Shown here: positions 16,682 to 26,058 of the stretch, piece by piece
Layout of the letters: each line of letters opens with the position of its first letter
Numbering within the stretch: position 1 is the first letter of the stretch
Assembly (NCBI RefSeq): GCF_000312365.2
Contig: NZ_HG003687.1
Location: forward strand, 109,815-173,814
Source of the DNA: Anaerococcus provencensis
GTDB lineage: Bacteria > Bacillota > Clostridia > Tissierellales > Peptoniphilaceae
DNA: 64,000 nucleotides
Reading direction: 5' to 3'
Notes under the pieces: generated by a model
Seen by the model: only the letters and a program-made list of their open reading frames with translations
What the model was told of the DNA's origin: nothing
The model's database searches: none
Translations under genes and position numbers: made by a program

Positions 16682-18521
16682 TTTCCTCCTGGTAGTATTT
16701 CTTTTGACTTTCATACATTTCTTTGTAGAGACCATTTTCTTTCAAAAGCTCTTCATGAGACCCGTATTCTTTGATATTTCCTCCATCAAGTAGCATGATC
16801 TTATCACAAAATCTAGTAGAAGCTAGCCTGTGGGAGATGAAAAGCAAGGTTTTCCCATCTGATATTTCATCGATTTCTTTATAAATAGCTTCTTCTGCTA
16901 AGGCATCAAGACTTGCTGTAGGCTCATCCATTATCAGAGAGTAAGTATTTTCCTTATAGAGAGCACGAGCTATGGCTAGTTTTTGATTTTCTCCTCCAGA
17001 AAAATTGGTCCCGTCTTCTTCTATATTTTTTGTCATTTGTGTATCTATGCCCTTTGGAAGTTGGTCTATTTTGTAGGAGAGCCCTGCTTGGTCCAGACAT
17101 TTGATGACTTTCTGCCTATCTATATCATCAGAACGTGCTGCTACATTTTCTGCTATACTTACTGCCAAAGGCTCTACATTTTGTAAGACTGTGGCAAAGG
17201 CTCCAAAGCGGTTTTTAAGATCTATTTCTTGGCTGTCTATACCATTTATGTAAATCTTTCCACTTGTAGGTTTATATAAACCAAGGATAAGGGAGACTAT
17301 GGTAGATTTGCCAGCTCCATTTACTCCAACTATAGCTATTTTTTCATTTGCATTGATCTTAAAAGACAAGTTTTCAAGAACTAATTTATCACTTAAGGGA
17401 TAGGCAAAGGACACATCTTTAAACTCTATGGATATTGGTCCAGATATTTTCTCATCTCCACAAGTTGGTTCTAGGCGAGCCTTAATAAAGTCATAGCCAT
17501 CGGCAAAATATCTGAAATTTGACCTGGTTTGTGAAAGTTTAATAACAAAGTTTGAGATGACACTTACATATACACTTATAGATGTGATAATCAGTGTCAG
17601 ACTTTTTAAGTTAATGGCATTTTTTATCACTTGCCCGCTTAGGTAATAGTAGCTAACTGCTTCTATGCCAACTAAGAGTATGGCTAGGACTGGGGATAGG
17701 TACATTTCTGGTCTTACAAATTTTCTTGAAAGCTTATACACATCGTCAACCATAGGCCCAAAACCCTTTATGAAATTTTCCTTGAAAGAAAATATGCGGA
17801 TATCTTTGGCGTAGGTAAAATCACTTGCTTCTTTGTAATACCTGGAGGCTTTCATAGACACTTTTTGCAGTTCGATATTGTGCTTATGCCTATAGGAATC
17901 TGTATAGTTTCTAATCAGAAGCTGCAATATTATAGAAAGAATCGCAAAGGAAAAAATCAGTGGGCTTAGTCTATAAATAATTATAGAAATTATGACAAAG
18001 GATACAAATGCTGATAGCAAAGGATACATATCGTGGTAAATGCCCTCTAGGCCCTCAGTATTGTTTGTAAATGGGACATAGGCCTTGGAAGCTTCTGCAG
18101 TTAAGTGAGGATTTTCTAGAAGGCCAAAGTCCATATTCATAGATTTGCCAGCAGCATCCATAAATTTCTTCATTCTGGATTTCATGTATATTGCATAGGT
18201 CTTATGATCTATTTGGTGGGAGATAACCGAACAAAGTAAAAACAAAATTCCATAAATAGCAATTGTCAAAATCATGGTTTTAAGATCACTTTGTTTTTCT
18301 ATCAAATCCACCAAATAGTACATGATAAAGGCCTGCATTACAGGAATCACGCCATTTACTAGGGGATAAATAATTAGTGAAAGTTTTATTTTCCAATTAT
18401 CATTAAAGGGCTCATAGGCGAACTTTAATAGGTCAATTATAGAGGGTCTATCCTTGTGGAGGTAATTTTTGATAGTCTCTTCGTCTTTTAAATATTCAGC
18501 TAAGTTTTTATTTTTCTCCAT
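16668..18521 (-). CDS. ABC exporter subunit, membrane-ATPase fusion (canonical partner)
   Basis: A 617-residue half-transporter with membrane helices at about residues 45-345 and an ATPase with Walker A GVNGAGKST, signature FSGGENQ, Walker B SLIMDEPTAS and switch FISHRLAS. The signature is closer to consensus than in the downstream half, as expected for a heterodimeric exporter. ATG 18521 has AAGGAG 8 bases upstream and overlaps the regulator gene by 14 bases. The three minus-strand genes form one operon, so the ArsR-like protein probably controls its own exporter. Confidence 0.9.
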   Translation of the reverse strand: MEKNKNLAEYLKDEETIKNYLHKDRPSIIDLLKFAYEPFNDNWKIKLSLIIYPLVNGVIPVMQAFIMYYLVDLIEKQSDLKTMILTIAIYGILFLLCSVISHQIDHKTYAIYMKSRMKKFMDAAGKSMNMDFGLLENPHLTAEASKAYVPFTNNTEGLEGIYHDMYPLLSAFVSFVIISIIIYRLSPLIFSFAILSIILQLLIRNYTDSYRHKHNIELQKVSMKASRYYKEASDFTYAKDIRIFSFKENFIKGFGPMVDDVYKLSRKFVRPEMYLSPVLAILLVGIEAVSYYYLSGQVIKNAINLKSLTLIITSISVYVSVISNFVIKLSQTRSNFRYFADGYDFIKARLEPTCGDEKISGPISIEFKDVSFAYPLSDKLVLENLSFKINANEKIAIVGVNGAGKSTIVSLILGLYKPTSGKIYINGIDSQEIDLKNRFGAFATVLQNVEPLAVSIAENVAARSDDIDRQKVIKCLDQAGLSYKIDQLPKGIDTQMTKNIEEDGTNFSGGENQKLAIARALYKENTYSLIMDEPTASLDALAEEAIYKEIDEISDGKTLLFISHRLASTRFCDKIMLLDGGNIKEYGSHEELLKENGLYKEMYESQKKYYQEENDEI

Positions 18522-19701
18522 GGTCGTTCTCCTTGATATCTTCACTAAATTTTGTAAGGTTATCTATCAAATATTCAAAGCCATTTTTTCTCAGATAATA
18601 ATAGTACTTGCGACCTTCTTTTCTGATTCCTACAAAACCACAAATTGAAAGTTTATTCATATGGTAGGATAGGGTAGCAGGAGTAATGTATAGTTTATCT
18701 GAAAGTTCTTTTGCATAGTAGTCTGACTCCTTTAGATAGTCTAGGATTTGTATCCTAGTAGTGTCAGAAATAACTGTAAGGTACTGGCTAACATTCATAA
18801 GCTTGTGGCTATCTTCACTACTTTCATAGGAATCAACCAAGATTCCCAATTTAACGGCCTTAGTATAATCATTAAAGTCTACAAATCTGAACATTTGTGT
18901 GTAAGGAGCAAAAAGAAGAAGACTTACGGTAATTTCTACACTTTGACCTTCTATTAAATTATCTAAACCTATTTGATTGGCAAATTCATAAGGGATTTTA
19001 TAATTGTTCTTTTCTATATTTGCTAAACTCTCTTTAAATAAGTCATCTATGATATGAACCTTGTCTTTGATAATTTTAACTAATTGCTCTACCAAAACTA
19101 TGAGTCTATTATATAAGTGCTTGGTGTTCTTATAGGCCCTTAATAAAGCCATTGTATCCTCATCTGAAAGAGCTGAATTTGCAAGATGATCCATAAGAAT
19201 TGGACCATCGATATATTCCTTAAGTTCAGTATATGTAGTAATTCCAATTTCACCTAGGCTTAAATAATCAAATCCTATAGCCTGGTAAAAAAATGTATCA
19301 TATAATTCCTTGAAAAAATCATAGTTTAAGCCACTGTTATTTCTCCTATCTAGATTCTGGAAAATTGATAGCATAAAAGGGTAATAATTCTCATCATCTT
19401 CTTCATAGATATAAAAAAGTTCTAATATATCCTCATTTTTATCATCAAAGAATTCTTCTATAGGGAAGAAGGCTTCGCCCCTAACTTCTCTTATAAAGTT
19501 CATATAAGATGGGTAAGCTGATAAGACATCCTCCATCCTGCAAACTTCTCTTGAAGAATTATATTTACGAAAGTAGGAATCCTTCCGGTCAACCTTATCT
19601 GGATTGGAGTGAGCTAGGTAGTCTGTATAATTGAAAATCAAAAGTCCTGCTTCATTTTCAAAGTCTATATTCTTTTTTATTTTAAAAATTGCTTTAGTCA
19701 T
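18508..19701 (-). CDS. ArsR-like winged-helix regulator with long N-terminal domain
   Basis: A 397-residue regulator. The C-terminal 80 residues form an ArsR-type winged helix (DTTRIQILDYLKE, KELSDKLYITPATLSYHMNKL as the recognition helix, then a YYYYLRKNG wing). The first 300 residues, acidic and aromatic-rich, match no domain I can name and may bind the ligand. No cysteine metal site is apparent. It heads the ABC exporter operon and is preceded by a consensus promoter and a near-perfect palindrome, pointing to autoregulation. Confidence 0.85.
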   Translation of the reverse strand: MTKAIFKIKKNIDFENEAGLLIFNYTDYLAHSNPDKVDRKDSYFRKYNSSREVCRMEDVLSAYPSYMNFIREVRGEAFFPIEEFFDDKNEDILELFYIYEEDDENYYPFMLSIFQNLDRRNNSGLNYDFFKELYDTFFYQAIGFDYLSLGEIGITTYTELKEYIDGPILMDHLANSALSDEDTMALLRAYKNTKHLYNRLIVLVEQLVKIIKDKVHIIDDLFKESLANIEKNNYKIPYEFANQIGLDNLIEGQSVEITVSLLLFAPYTQMFRFVDFNDYTKAVKLGILVDSYESSEDSHKLMNVSQYLTVISDTTRIQILDYLKESDYYAKELSDKLYITPATLSYHMNKLSICGFVGIRKEGRKYYYYLRKNGFEYLIDNLTKFSEDIKENDHGEK

Positions 19702-19714
19702 TACAAGTCCTTTC

Positions 19715-19730
19715 TTAGATTACAATCTAA
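19715..19730. promoter_or_regulatory. Probable ArsR-family operator
   Basis: TTAGATT-AC-AATCTAA is an inverted repeat with 7-bp arms, 13 bases upstream of the regulator ATG and within its leader. Half sites (AATCTAA) recur near 19815-19822, toward metG. Confidence 0.6.
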
Positions 19731-19768
19731 TAATAGATAGTTAACTTAGATATATATTTGTTAGCTCT

Positions 19769-19797
19769 ATTATAGATTGAAATCCGTCTAATTTCAA
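19769..19797 (-). promoter_or_regulatory. Promoter of the ArsR-ABC operon
   Basis: On the minus strand TTGAAA (19792-19797) and TATAAT (19769-19774) are exactly 17 bases apart. The -35 and spacer carry another inverted repeat (ATTGAAAT...ATTTCAAT), a second candidate operator. Confidence 0.8.
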
Positions 19798-19937
19798 TAG
19801 ACTAAAGTTTGATATTAATCTAAGATAAAAGGCTTGTAAAAATATCATAATTAAAAGGCCACAATAGCTGGGTAGATACTAACTTTTGAAGTATGATATA
19901 TCTATATAATTTCGTTTAGTTTAAGAAAGGATAGGAA

Positions 19938-21889
19938 ATGACAGAAAAAAAACTTACTATATAACTTCGGCTATTTTTTATGCAAATAGTTATCTACATA
20001 TAGGTAACGTTTATGAAGCTATAATTGCTGATGCTTTAAAAAGATATAAAGAATTAAATGGATATGATGTATTTCTTACAACAGGAACTGATGAACACGG
20101 GCAAAAGATTATGAGAACTGCTATTGCAGCAGGAACTTCTCCTCAGAAGTTTGTCGATATTATGGCTGATGAAGTTAAAAAATTATTTAAGAGGCTTGAG
20201 ATTAACTATGATAGCTTTATTAGATCAACTGATCCAGTGCATGAAGAAAATGTTAGAAAAATTTTCACCACACTTTATGAGAAAGGTGACATCTACAAGG
20301 GCGAGTACAAGGGATACTACTGTACACCTTGTGAAACATTTTGGACTGAAGCTCAGCTAGAAGATGGCAAGTGCCCAGACTGTGGTCGCGATGTGGAATA
20401 CCAAGAAGAAGAATCTTATTTCTTCAGACTATCCAAATACGAAGATAGATTAAAAGAATTATTTAAAGAACATCCGGAATTCTTAGAGCCTGCCTTTAGA
20501 CAAAAGGAAATGCTCAATAACTTCATAGACAAGGGCCTATCTGACCTATCTGTGACCCGTAATTCTTTTGACTGGGGAGTAGATGTTCCTTTTGATAATG
20601 AGCACGTAGTTTATGTTTGGATAGATGCTCTATCTTGCTATTTATCTGCAATTGGTTATGGTGATGATCCTCAAAAATTTGAAAAATATTGGCCAGCAAG
20701 TGTTCACTTGATTGGTAAAGATATAGTTCGTTTCCATACTATAATTTGGCCGGCACTTTTGATGGCTCTAGACTTGCCACTACCAGAGAAAGTTTTTGCC
20801 CATGGATGGATTCTTTTTGACAATGACAAGATGAGTAAGTCCAAGGGAAATATCATGTATCCAGAACCACTAGTTGAACTTTATGGTGTGGATGCTCTTA
20901 AATACTTCGTCCTACGTGAGTTTAACTTTGGATCTGATGGTAACTTCTCAAGCAGGAAATTTATGGAAAGATACAACTCTGACCTTGTAAATGACCTAGG
21001 CAACCTACTATCAAGAACCACATCAATGATTGATAAATATAACGGTGGACTTGTGGCAAAGGGAAGTGTGTCAGACCACTTTGATGATGAATTAAAAGAT
21101 TTGGCAAGTAAGACCTATGATGCTTACACTAAACAAATGGATGCCTTTGACTTTAATGAGGCCCTACAAAGTGTGTGGACCTTTATCCGTCGTGCTAACA
21201 AGTATGTGGACGAAACAGAACCATGGATACTAGGTCGTGATGAAGCCAACAAAGAAAGACTCAATACAGTCCTATATAACCTAGCTGAATCACTTAGAAT
21301 AGTTGCCCAACTGGTAGAACCTGTGATGAAAAATACTACAAAAGAAATCTTGGAAAAACTTGGCACAGATAACAAAGGCTTTGAATCGGCGAGTGAATTT
21401 GGCCTACTTGAAGAAGGTGCCAAGGTAACAAAGGGCAAAAACCTATTTGATAGGCTTGATATAGATGAAGAACTAGTAAAACTTCACAATCGCAACAATG
21501 AGTTGATCGAAGAAAGACTAGGCAAAAGCACAGATTCTGACGATAAAGAAGAAGAAGATTTGGCAGAAATTGCTTACGAAGACTTTGCAAAAGTAGAACT
21601 TGTTGTAGGAAAAGTCCTAGAATGCAAAGACCATCCAGATGCTGACAAACTACTAGTCTTCACAGTAGACATTGGGGAAGAAAATCCAAGAACCATCATT
21701 TCTGGAATCAAAAAATGGTACAAGCCAGAAGAATTGGAAGGCAAAAATGTAATCGTGGTTAAAAACCTAGCCCCAAGAAAAATGCGTGGTATAGAAAGTC
21801 AAGGAATGATTTTATCAGGAGAATTTGACGAAGACTTATCAGTTTTAACAACCCTTAAAGATATGAAGCCAGGAAGCAAGGTTTCTTAA
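19938..21889 (+). pseudogene. metG: Methionyl-tRNA synthetase, frameshifted near the start
   Basis: ATG 19938 opens MTEKK and then stops at codon 9. One extra A in the run of eight (19945-19952) would join MTEKK to TYYITSAIFYANSYLHIGN and give a normal 650-residue MetG: HIGH as LHIGN, a zinc knuckle (CTPC...CPDC), KMSKSKGN, and a C-terminal EMAP-type tRNA-binding domain (FAKVELVVGKVLECKDHPDA). The longest frame available as it stands begins at 20111 and lacks the HIGH site. MetG is normally essential and the rest is intact, so a miscalled homopolymer or slippage is more likely than true loss. It is followed by tatD with a one-base overlap. Confidence 0.9.
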
Positions 21890-22650
21890 TGAGATTAATT
21901 GATTGTCACTGTCACTTGACAGATGAGGCTTTTGATGATGACAGGTTATTTATAATAAATGACCTGTCTAATTTTGCTATTAGGGGAATAATAAACCCTG
22001 CAACCAATATCGAAGATTCTAAAAAAGCCATAGACCTATCGGAGAAATTTGACAATTTCTACCCTATGGTAGGCATCCATCCAGAAGAAGTGGACCATAT
22101 AAATGATAAGGACCTAGAAGAATTAGAAATTTTGGCAAAAAATGACAAGGTCCTTGCTATTGGTGAGATTGGCCTTGATTATTACTGGAAAGATGACAAT
22201 AAGGATAGGCAAAAAGAAATATTCATCCACCAATTGGGGCTTGCAAGAAAGCTAAACTTACCAGCTGTAATCCATGTCAGAGATTCTAAGGATGATATAA
22301 TAGAAATTTTAACAGACTATAAAGACCTCAAAATCCAAATTCATTGCTTTTCAGATGACCTTAAGACCCTAAATACTTACATGGACATGGGTTTTTATAT
22401 TTCCATAGGCGGAGTTGTGACCTTTTCCAATGGGACAAATGAAAAAGTAGCTGCAAGAAATGTTCCTATAGAAAGACTGATGTTAGAGACTGACAGTCCA
22501 TACCTTACACCTGAACCATATAGGGGGCTTAGAAACGATCCAAGACGCGTAGTTGAAGTAGCAAGAACTATTGCGGACCTTCGTGATATGAAGATAGATA
22601 AGCTTGCCAAAAGATGCTACAAAAATACTGTGGAGTTTTTTAATTTATGA
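21889..22650 (+). CDS. tatD: TatD family metal-dependent DNase
   Basis: A 253-residue TIM-barrel hydrolase. Metal ligands are HCH in IDCHCHLTD (residues 6-8), Glu in AIGEIGLDYYW, and His in VIHVRD and QIHCFS, with Asp in MLETDSPYLTPEPYRG. It is a cytoplasmic metal-dependent nuclease. The cluster metG-tatD-rnmV-rsmA is a conserved Firmicutes order. It overlaps rnmV by 4 bases. Confidence 0.93.
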   Translation: MRLIDCHCHLTDEAFDDDRLFIINDLSNFAIRGIINPATNIEDSKKAIDLSEKFDNFYPMVGIHPEEVDHINDKDLEELEILAKNDKVLAIGEIGLDYYWKDDNKDRQKEIFIHQLGLARKLNLPAVIHVRDSKDDIIEILTDYKDLKIQIHCFSDDLKTLNTYMDMGFYISIGGVVTFSNGTNEKVAARNVPIERLMLETDSPYLTPEPYRGLRNDPRRVVEVARTIADLRDMKIDKLAKRCYKNTVEFFNL

Positions 22651-23177
22651 TAAAAGAAACTATTGTAGTTGAAGGAAAAGACGATATAGCCAATGTAAAA
22701 AGAGCTGTAGAATGTGAGATAATCGCAACCAATGGCCTTGCCTTTGGCAAAGATCTGATAGAAAGACTAAAAAGAATAGATGAGCGAACAGGCATCATAA
22801 TACTGACAGATCCAGACCATGCCGGCAAGAAAATCAGAGATAAAATTGCCCGTCACATACCAAATGCCAAGCATGCCTATATTGATAGGAAACATGCCAT
22901 CAAAAAAAATGACCTGGGCGTTGAAAATGCAGACCCTGAGATAATAATCGAGGCCCTCAAAAACGCCAAGGCAGAGATGGTAGAAAAGAGAAGTGAATTT
23001 GTAATGTCTGACTTGGTAAATAATGGCCTATCAATTGGTCCGGGTGCAGCAGCAAAACGCGAAAAATTAGGAGATATACTAGGCATAGGATATTATAACT
23101 CCAAGCAATTATTGAGCAAACTAAATTCCTTTGCCATAAGCCGTGAGGAATTCGAAAGGGCGGTGGACCAACTATGA
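22647..23177 (+). CDS. rnmV: Ribonuclease M5
   Basis: A 176-residue nuclease that matures 5S rRNA. The TOPRIM core is visible: the Glu in VVEGKDDI (about residue 9) and the Asp pair in ILTDPDHAGKKIR (about 52-58). The family-specific NGLAFGKD and the C-terminal KREKLGDILGIGYYNSKQLL segment are present. Length is typical. It overlaps tatD and rsmA by 4 bases each. Confidence 0.95.
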   Translation: MIKETIVVEGKDDIANVKRAVECEIIATNGLAFGKDLIERLKRIDERTGIIILTDPDHAGKKIRDKIARHIPNAKHAYIDRKHAIKKNDLGVENADPEIIIEALKNAKAEMVEKRSEFVMSDLVNNGLSIGPGAAAKREKLGDILGIGYYNSKQLLSKLNSFAISREEFERAVDQL

Positions 23178-24025
23178 AGAAACTTTATTCTCCGAAGGTT
23201 GTAAAGGAAATAATCGACCTATATGATTTTAATTTCAAGAAATCTCTAGGCCAAAACTTTCTAATAGATAAAAATTTCGTAGATAAAATCGTTGATGCAG
23301 CTGATATAGAAAATCAAAATGTCCTAGAAATTGGTCCTGGTATAGGAACTATAACTTATGAGATGGCAAAAGTGGCCAAAAAAGTTGTCGCAGTTGAGAT
23401 TGACCAAAATCTCATACCAATCCTAGATCAAAACCTAGAAGAATTTTCTAACACCCTTGTAATAAACGAAGATATCCTAAAAGTTGACCTTAAAAATTTA
23501 GTTGAAAAAGAATTTGCTGGGGAAAGCTTCAAAGTAGTATCAAATCTTCCTTACTATATCACAACTCCAATTATAGAGATGCTCATCACATCAAATCTAC
23601 CATGTACCGATATGACAATCATGGTCCAAAAAGAAGTTGGCCAAAGGATGCTTGCAGATCAAAATGACAAAGAGTATAGTTCTTTATCGGTCTTTGTAAA
23701 ATATTATTCAGAGGCAAAATTCTTGGTGAACCTACCCAAATCAGTATTTATGCCCCAACCAAAGATAGATTCGACTATACTTAATCTAAGACTTAGACTT
23801 TATGATGATAAAGTTAATCAGAAATTGTTATTTAAACTAGTAAGAGCTGGTTTTAACAAGAGAAGAAAAACCATACTAAATTCACTTTCTGATGTAGCCA
23901 GCAAAGATGATTTAAGATTAGTTTTTGAAAAGCTAGATCTAAAGGAAAATCTTAGGGCAGAAAACTTATCACTAGATGATTATATAAATTTGGCTAATGA
24001 ATTAGAAAATGTTGGGTATAAATAA
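23174..24025 (+). CDS. rsmA: 16S rRNA adenine dimethyltransferase
   Basis: A 283-residue SAM-dependent enzyme (KsgA) dimethylating two adjacent adenines near the 3' end of 16S rRNA during 30S assembly. Motifs: KKSLGQNFLID at the N-terminus, SAM loop VLEIGPGIGTITYEM, acidic VAVEIDQ, and the catalytic NLPYYITTPI. A C-terminal helical domain contains FNKRRKTILNSL. Start overlaps rnmV. Confidence 0.96.
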   Translation: MKKLYSPKVVKEIIDLYDFNFKKSLGQNFLIDKNFVDKIVDAADIENQNVLEIGPGIGTITYEMAKVAKKVVAVEIDQNLIPILDQNLEEFSNTLVINEDILKVDLKNLVEKEFAGESFKVVSNLPYYITTPIIEMLITSNLPCTDMTIMVQKEVGQRMLADQNDKEYSSLSVFVKYYSEAKFLVNLPKSVFMPQPKIDSTILNLRLRLYDDKVNQKLLFKLVRAGFNKRRKTILNSLSDVASKDDLRLVFEKLDLKENLRAENLSLDDYINLANELENVGYK

Positions 24026-24054
24026 GTTAGTAAGAATAAAATAAGGAGATAATA

Positions 24055-24282
24055 ATGGCAGATATAAAAGTTTATACATCAAATACATGTGTTTTCTGTA
24101 AAGCAGCAAAACAATATTTCAATGAGAATAATATAGAATTTACAGAAATGAACATAGACGAAAATCCAGACGCAGTAGAATACCTTGTATCAAAAGGTTA
24201 CAGAGGTGTTCCAGTAATCAATATCGACGGAGAAGATATAGTAGGATTTGACAAAGCAGCTATAGAAGCAAAATTAGCTTAA
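24055..24282 (+). CDS. Glutaredoxin-like protein
   Basis: A 75-residue thioredoxin-fold protein with the active site CVFC (residues 11-14), the GVPVINIDGED cis-Pro strand and the terminal GFDKAAIEAKL. It is of the short NrdH/YruB-like glutaredoxin type used for disulfide or electron transfer in anaerobes. AAGGAG precedes the ATG; a terminator follows. The partner is not evident from context. Confidence 0.88.
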   Translation: MADIKVYTSNTCVFCKAAKQYFNENNIEFTEMNIDENPDAVEYLVSKGYRGVPVINIDGEDIVGFDKAAIEAKLA

Positions 24283-24286
24283 AAAG

Positions 24287-24310
24287 AAGAGGGTTAAGGC
24301 CCTCTTTTTT
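24287..24310 (+). terminator. Terminator after the glutaredoxin gene
   Basis: AAGAGGG (24287-24293) pairs with CCCTCTT (24300-24306), six-base loop, followed by TTTT. Confidence 0.85.
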
Positions 24311-24343
24311 GTGGAAAAATCTAAAAACAGTAATACACCTATA

Positions 24344-24504
24344 GGAGATCCTTCGGTCGCTTTTGCTCCCTCGAGGATGACAAGGGGAGGAGCATCGCAA
24401 ATGATTCCCACTAGACTGTCATTCTGAGCGTATGCGAAGAATCTCCTGGATGAACGATTCTTTAAGAGATCCTTCGATCACTTCGGTCTCTCAAGGATGA
24501 CAAG
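24344..24504. repeat. Dispersed GATCCTTCGG / GTCATTCTGAGCG repeat cluster
   Basis: Two forward units of the form AGATCCTTCG...GAGGATGACAAG (24345-24384 and 24466-24504) flank an inverted unit TGTCATTCTGAGCG...GAAGAATCTCC (24417-24448). Each unit is itself palindromic. The same motif recurs at 54549-54690. It fills the gap between two convergent genes and encodes nothing recognisable. Confidence 0.75.
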
Positions 24505-24544
24505 TTTTGAATATCACCAAATATTTTATATTACAATCTCACTC

Positions 24545-25366
24545 CTATGGCTTACTTATTTCAACATTTTGTATTTTGCCATTTAGACCACCAAAGGTGA
24601 TTTTATAGCCATCTGAGCTTTGTAGATAAAAGTTTTTCATAGTTTTACCCTTATTATTAGGATCTTCTATAAGTTTATCTTTAAATTCCCCTTTAACATT
24701 ATAAATGCTATCTAGGAGGGTGTGGCCCATTATTTCCAAATCCCAGTTATTATCCATAGCTTGGATTTGGAAGGAATTTACGTCCTTTTTGTTTTCATCT
24801 AGGCCAAGTTCTATAGCGTAGGCTTCTGTTCTTGCTATATCATCGCGGTCCCCATCTGTAAACCAAGTTGGTTTAAGCTCATTTGATTTTCCTAGCTTAC
24901 TTAGAGAAACTTTATTATCACCAAGGTCTCTATACTCGTAGCCATTTTCTATGAAGTCATCTATAGTAAGTGGCCACTGGTAAAGCTCGCCTTCTAGGAT
25001 AAAGGCAGCGTCATCTCTTCTTTTGGTTGTGTAAGCTGTTTCTGGTGTTAGCTTGGTATAAGGATTTTCCACTGGTTTTAAAAATACTTCGGCAGCGTGA
25101 AGGAGGGGAAAGGTAAAGATAAAAATAAGGTTTATAAGCAAAAACAAAACTACTTTTCCCTTAAAATCTTTATTTACTCCATCGACAATAGCAAGCAGAG
25201 TCCCTATTAGTCCAAGGCTAGTGCAAAATAAGACAGCTAATTTAAGTGGCCTATCATATCCTAAAAAATTGATGTATGAATATCTAAATATAAAGCAAAT
25301 AATTAGGATAATCAGTGATACTAGGGGTAAGGCCCTATATACTTTTTCTAATTTAGTTTTTCTCAT
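24545..25366 (-). CDS. Membrane protein of unknown function
   Basis: A 273-residue protein with three hydrophobic segments near the N-terminus (about residues 13-31, 40-62 and 70-93) and a soluble C-terminal domain of about 180 residues. Within that domain, LYQWPLTIDDFIENGYEY resembles SYTFPSLVDSFVQNGFTY in the upstream gene, and both end in a beta hairpin of the type ITF..LNGKIQNVEI. The two genes overlap by 14 bases. I do not recognise the family. The shared module suggests two extracytoplasmic domains of common origin, one anchored by helices and the other by lipid. Confidence 0.75.
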   Translation of the reverse strand: MRKTKLEKVYRALPLVSLIILIICFIFRYSYINFLGYDRPLKLAVLFCTSLGLIGTLLAIVDGVNKDFKGKVVLFLLINLIFIFTFPLLHAAEVFLKPVENPYTKLTPETAYTTKRRDDAAFILEGELYQWPLTIDDFIENGYEYRDLGDNKVSLSKLGKSNELKPTWFTDGDRDDIARTEAYAIELGLDENKKDVNSFQIQAMDNNWDLEIMGHTLLDSIYNVKGEFKDKLIEDPNNKGKTMKNFYLQSSDGYKITFGGLNGKIQNVEISKP

Positions 25367-25970
25367 AATCTGCTAACCTTTCATTAGGTATAATTTCAAT
25401 TTGTATTAGTTTATCATCTTTCATAGTAAAAATCACCACATATTGTCCATTTAGATACATATAATACTGGTCGTTGTTTAAAGATATAATCTCCTTATCA
25501 GAAAGCTTATTCTCGATTTGGCTTATGTCATCATTCATCTTTATATCATCTAGGGCAAAATCCATACTTCCAAGTCCATCATTTGTAAGTTTGATATATG
25601 ATAAGGATAATTCTCCTATATCAGCACTTGCTCCAGTATTATTTTTAACTTGTCCCCAAAAGCTTGCTTGATTTTTGCTAAAGTAAATATCACAAACTTC
25701 ACCCACATCAAGATTTTGTATATCATCTTTAAAATCCTGTCCCTCTTTTTTTACCTGGTATGTGAAGCCATTTTGTACAAAGCTATCTACTAGGCTTGGG
25801 AATGTGTATGAATAGCCATCTATTTTGAAATCACCTGCAATATTTTTCCTATGATTTTCTTCGACCATATCTATATTTTTTTGTAATGAAAAATTGTTGT
25901 ACATGAAATCACTTGCCTTATCACAAGATGATAGGCTAAGGCAAATAAGTAAACTTAAAAATATTTTCAT
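25353..25970 (-). CDS. Lipoprotein of unknown function
   Basis: A 205-residue lipoprotein: a hydrophobic signal (IFLSLLICLSLSSC) with a lipobox Cys at residue 16, then a secreted domain. ATG 25970 is preferred over ATG 25985 because GAGG lies 9 bases before it and the longer form has no ribosome site. The domain contains SYTFPSLVDSFVQNGFTY and a final VIFTMKDDKLIQIEI, both similar to the downstream membrane protein. No function is recognised; an envelope role is likely. Confidence 0.78.
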   Translation of the reverse strand: MKIFLSLLICLSLSSCDKASDFMYNNFSLQKNIDMVEENHRKNIAGDFKIDGYSYTFPSLVDSFVQNGFTYQVKKEGQDFKDDIQNLDVGEVCDIYFSKNQASFWGQVKNNTGASADIGELSLSYIKLTNDGLGSMDFALDDIKMNDDISQIENKLSDKEIISLNNDQYYMYLNGQYVVIFTMKDDKLIQIEIIPNERLADYEKN

Positions 25971-26058
25971 AAATTTATACCTCATTGGTTAATTGTATCA
26001 GATATTTTACAAGATTTAAATAAATTAAATGTTATAATAATAGATATAGGAGGATATT

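Noticed and set aside
20111..21889. Truncated MetG starting at 20111 as a genuine gene
   Set aside because: It lacks the HIGH active site, and the preceding 150 bases encode normal MetG in the same frame up to the A8 run.
24344..24504. CRISPR array
   Set aside because: Units are few, palindromic, inverted relative to each other and variable; spacing is irregular and no cas genes are near.
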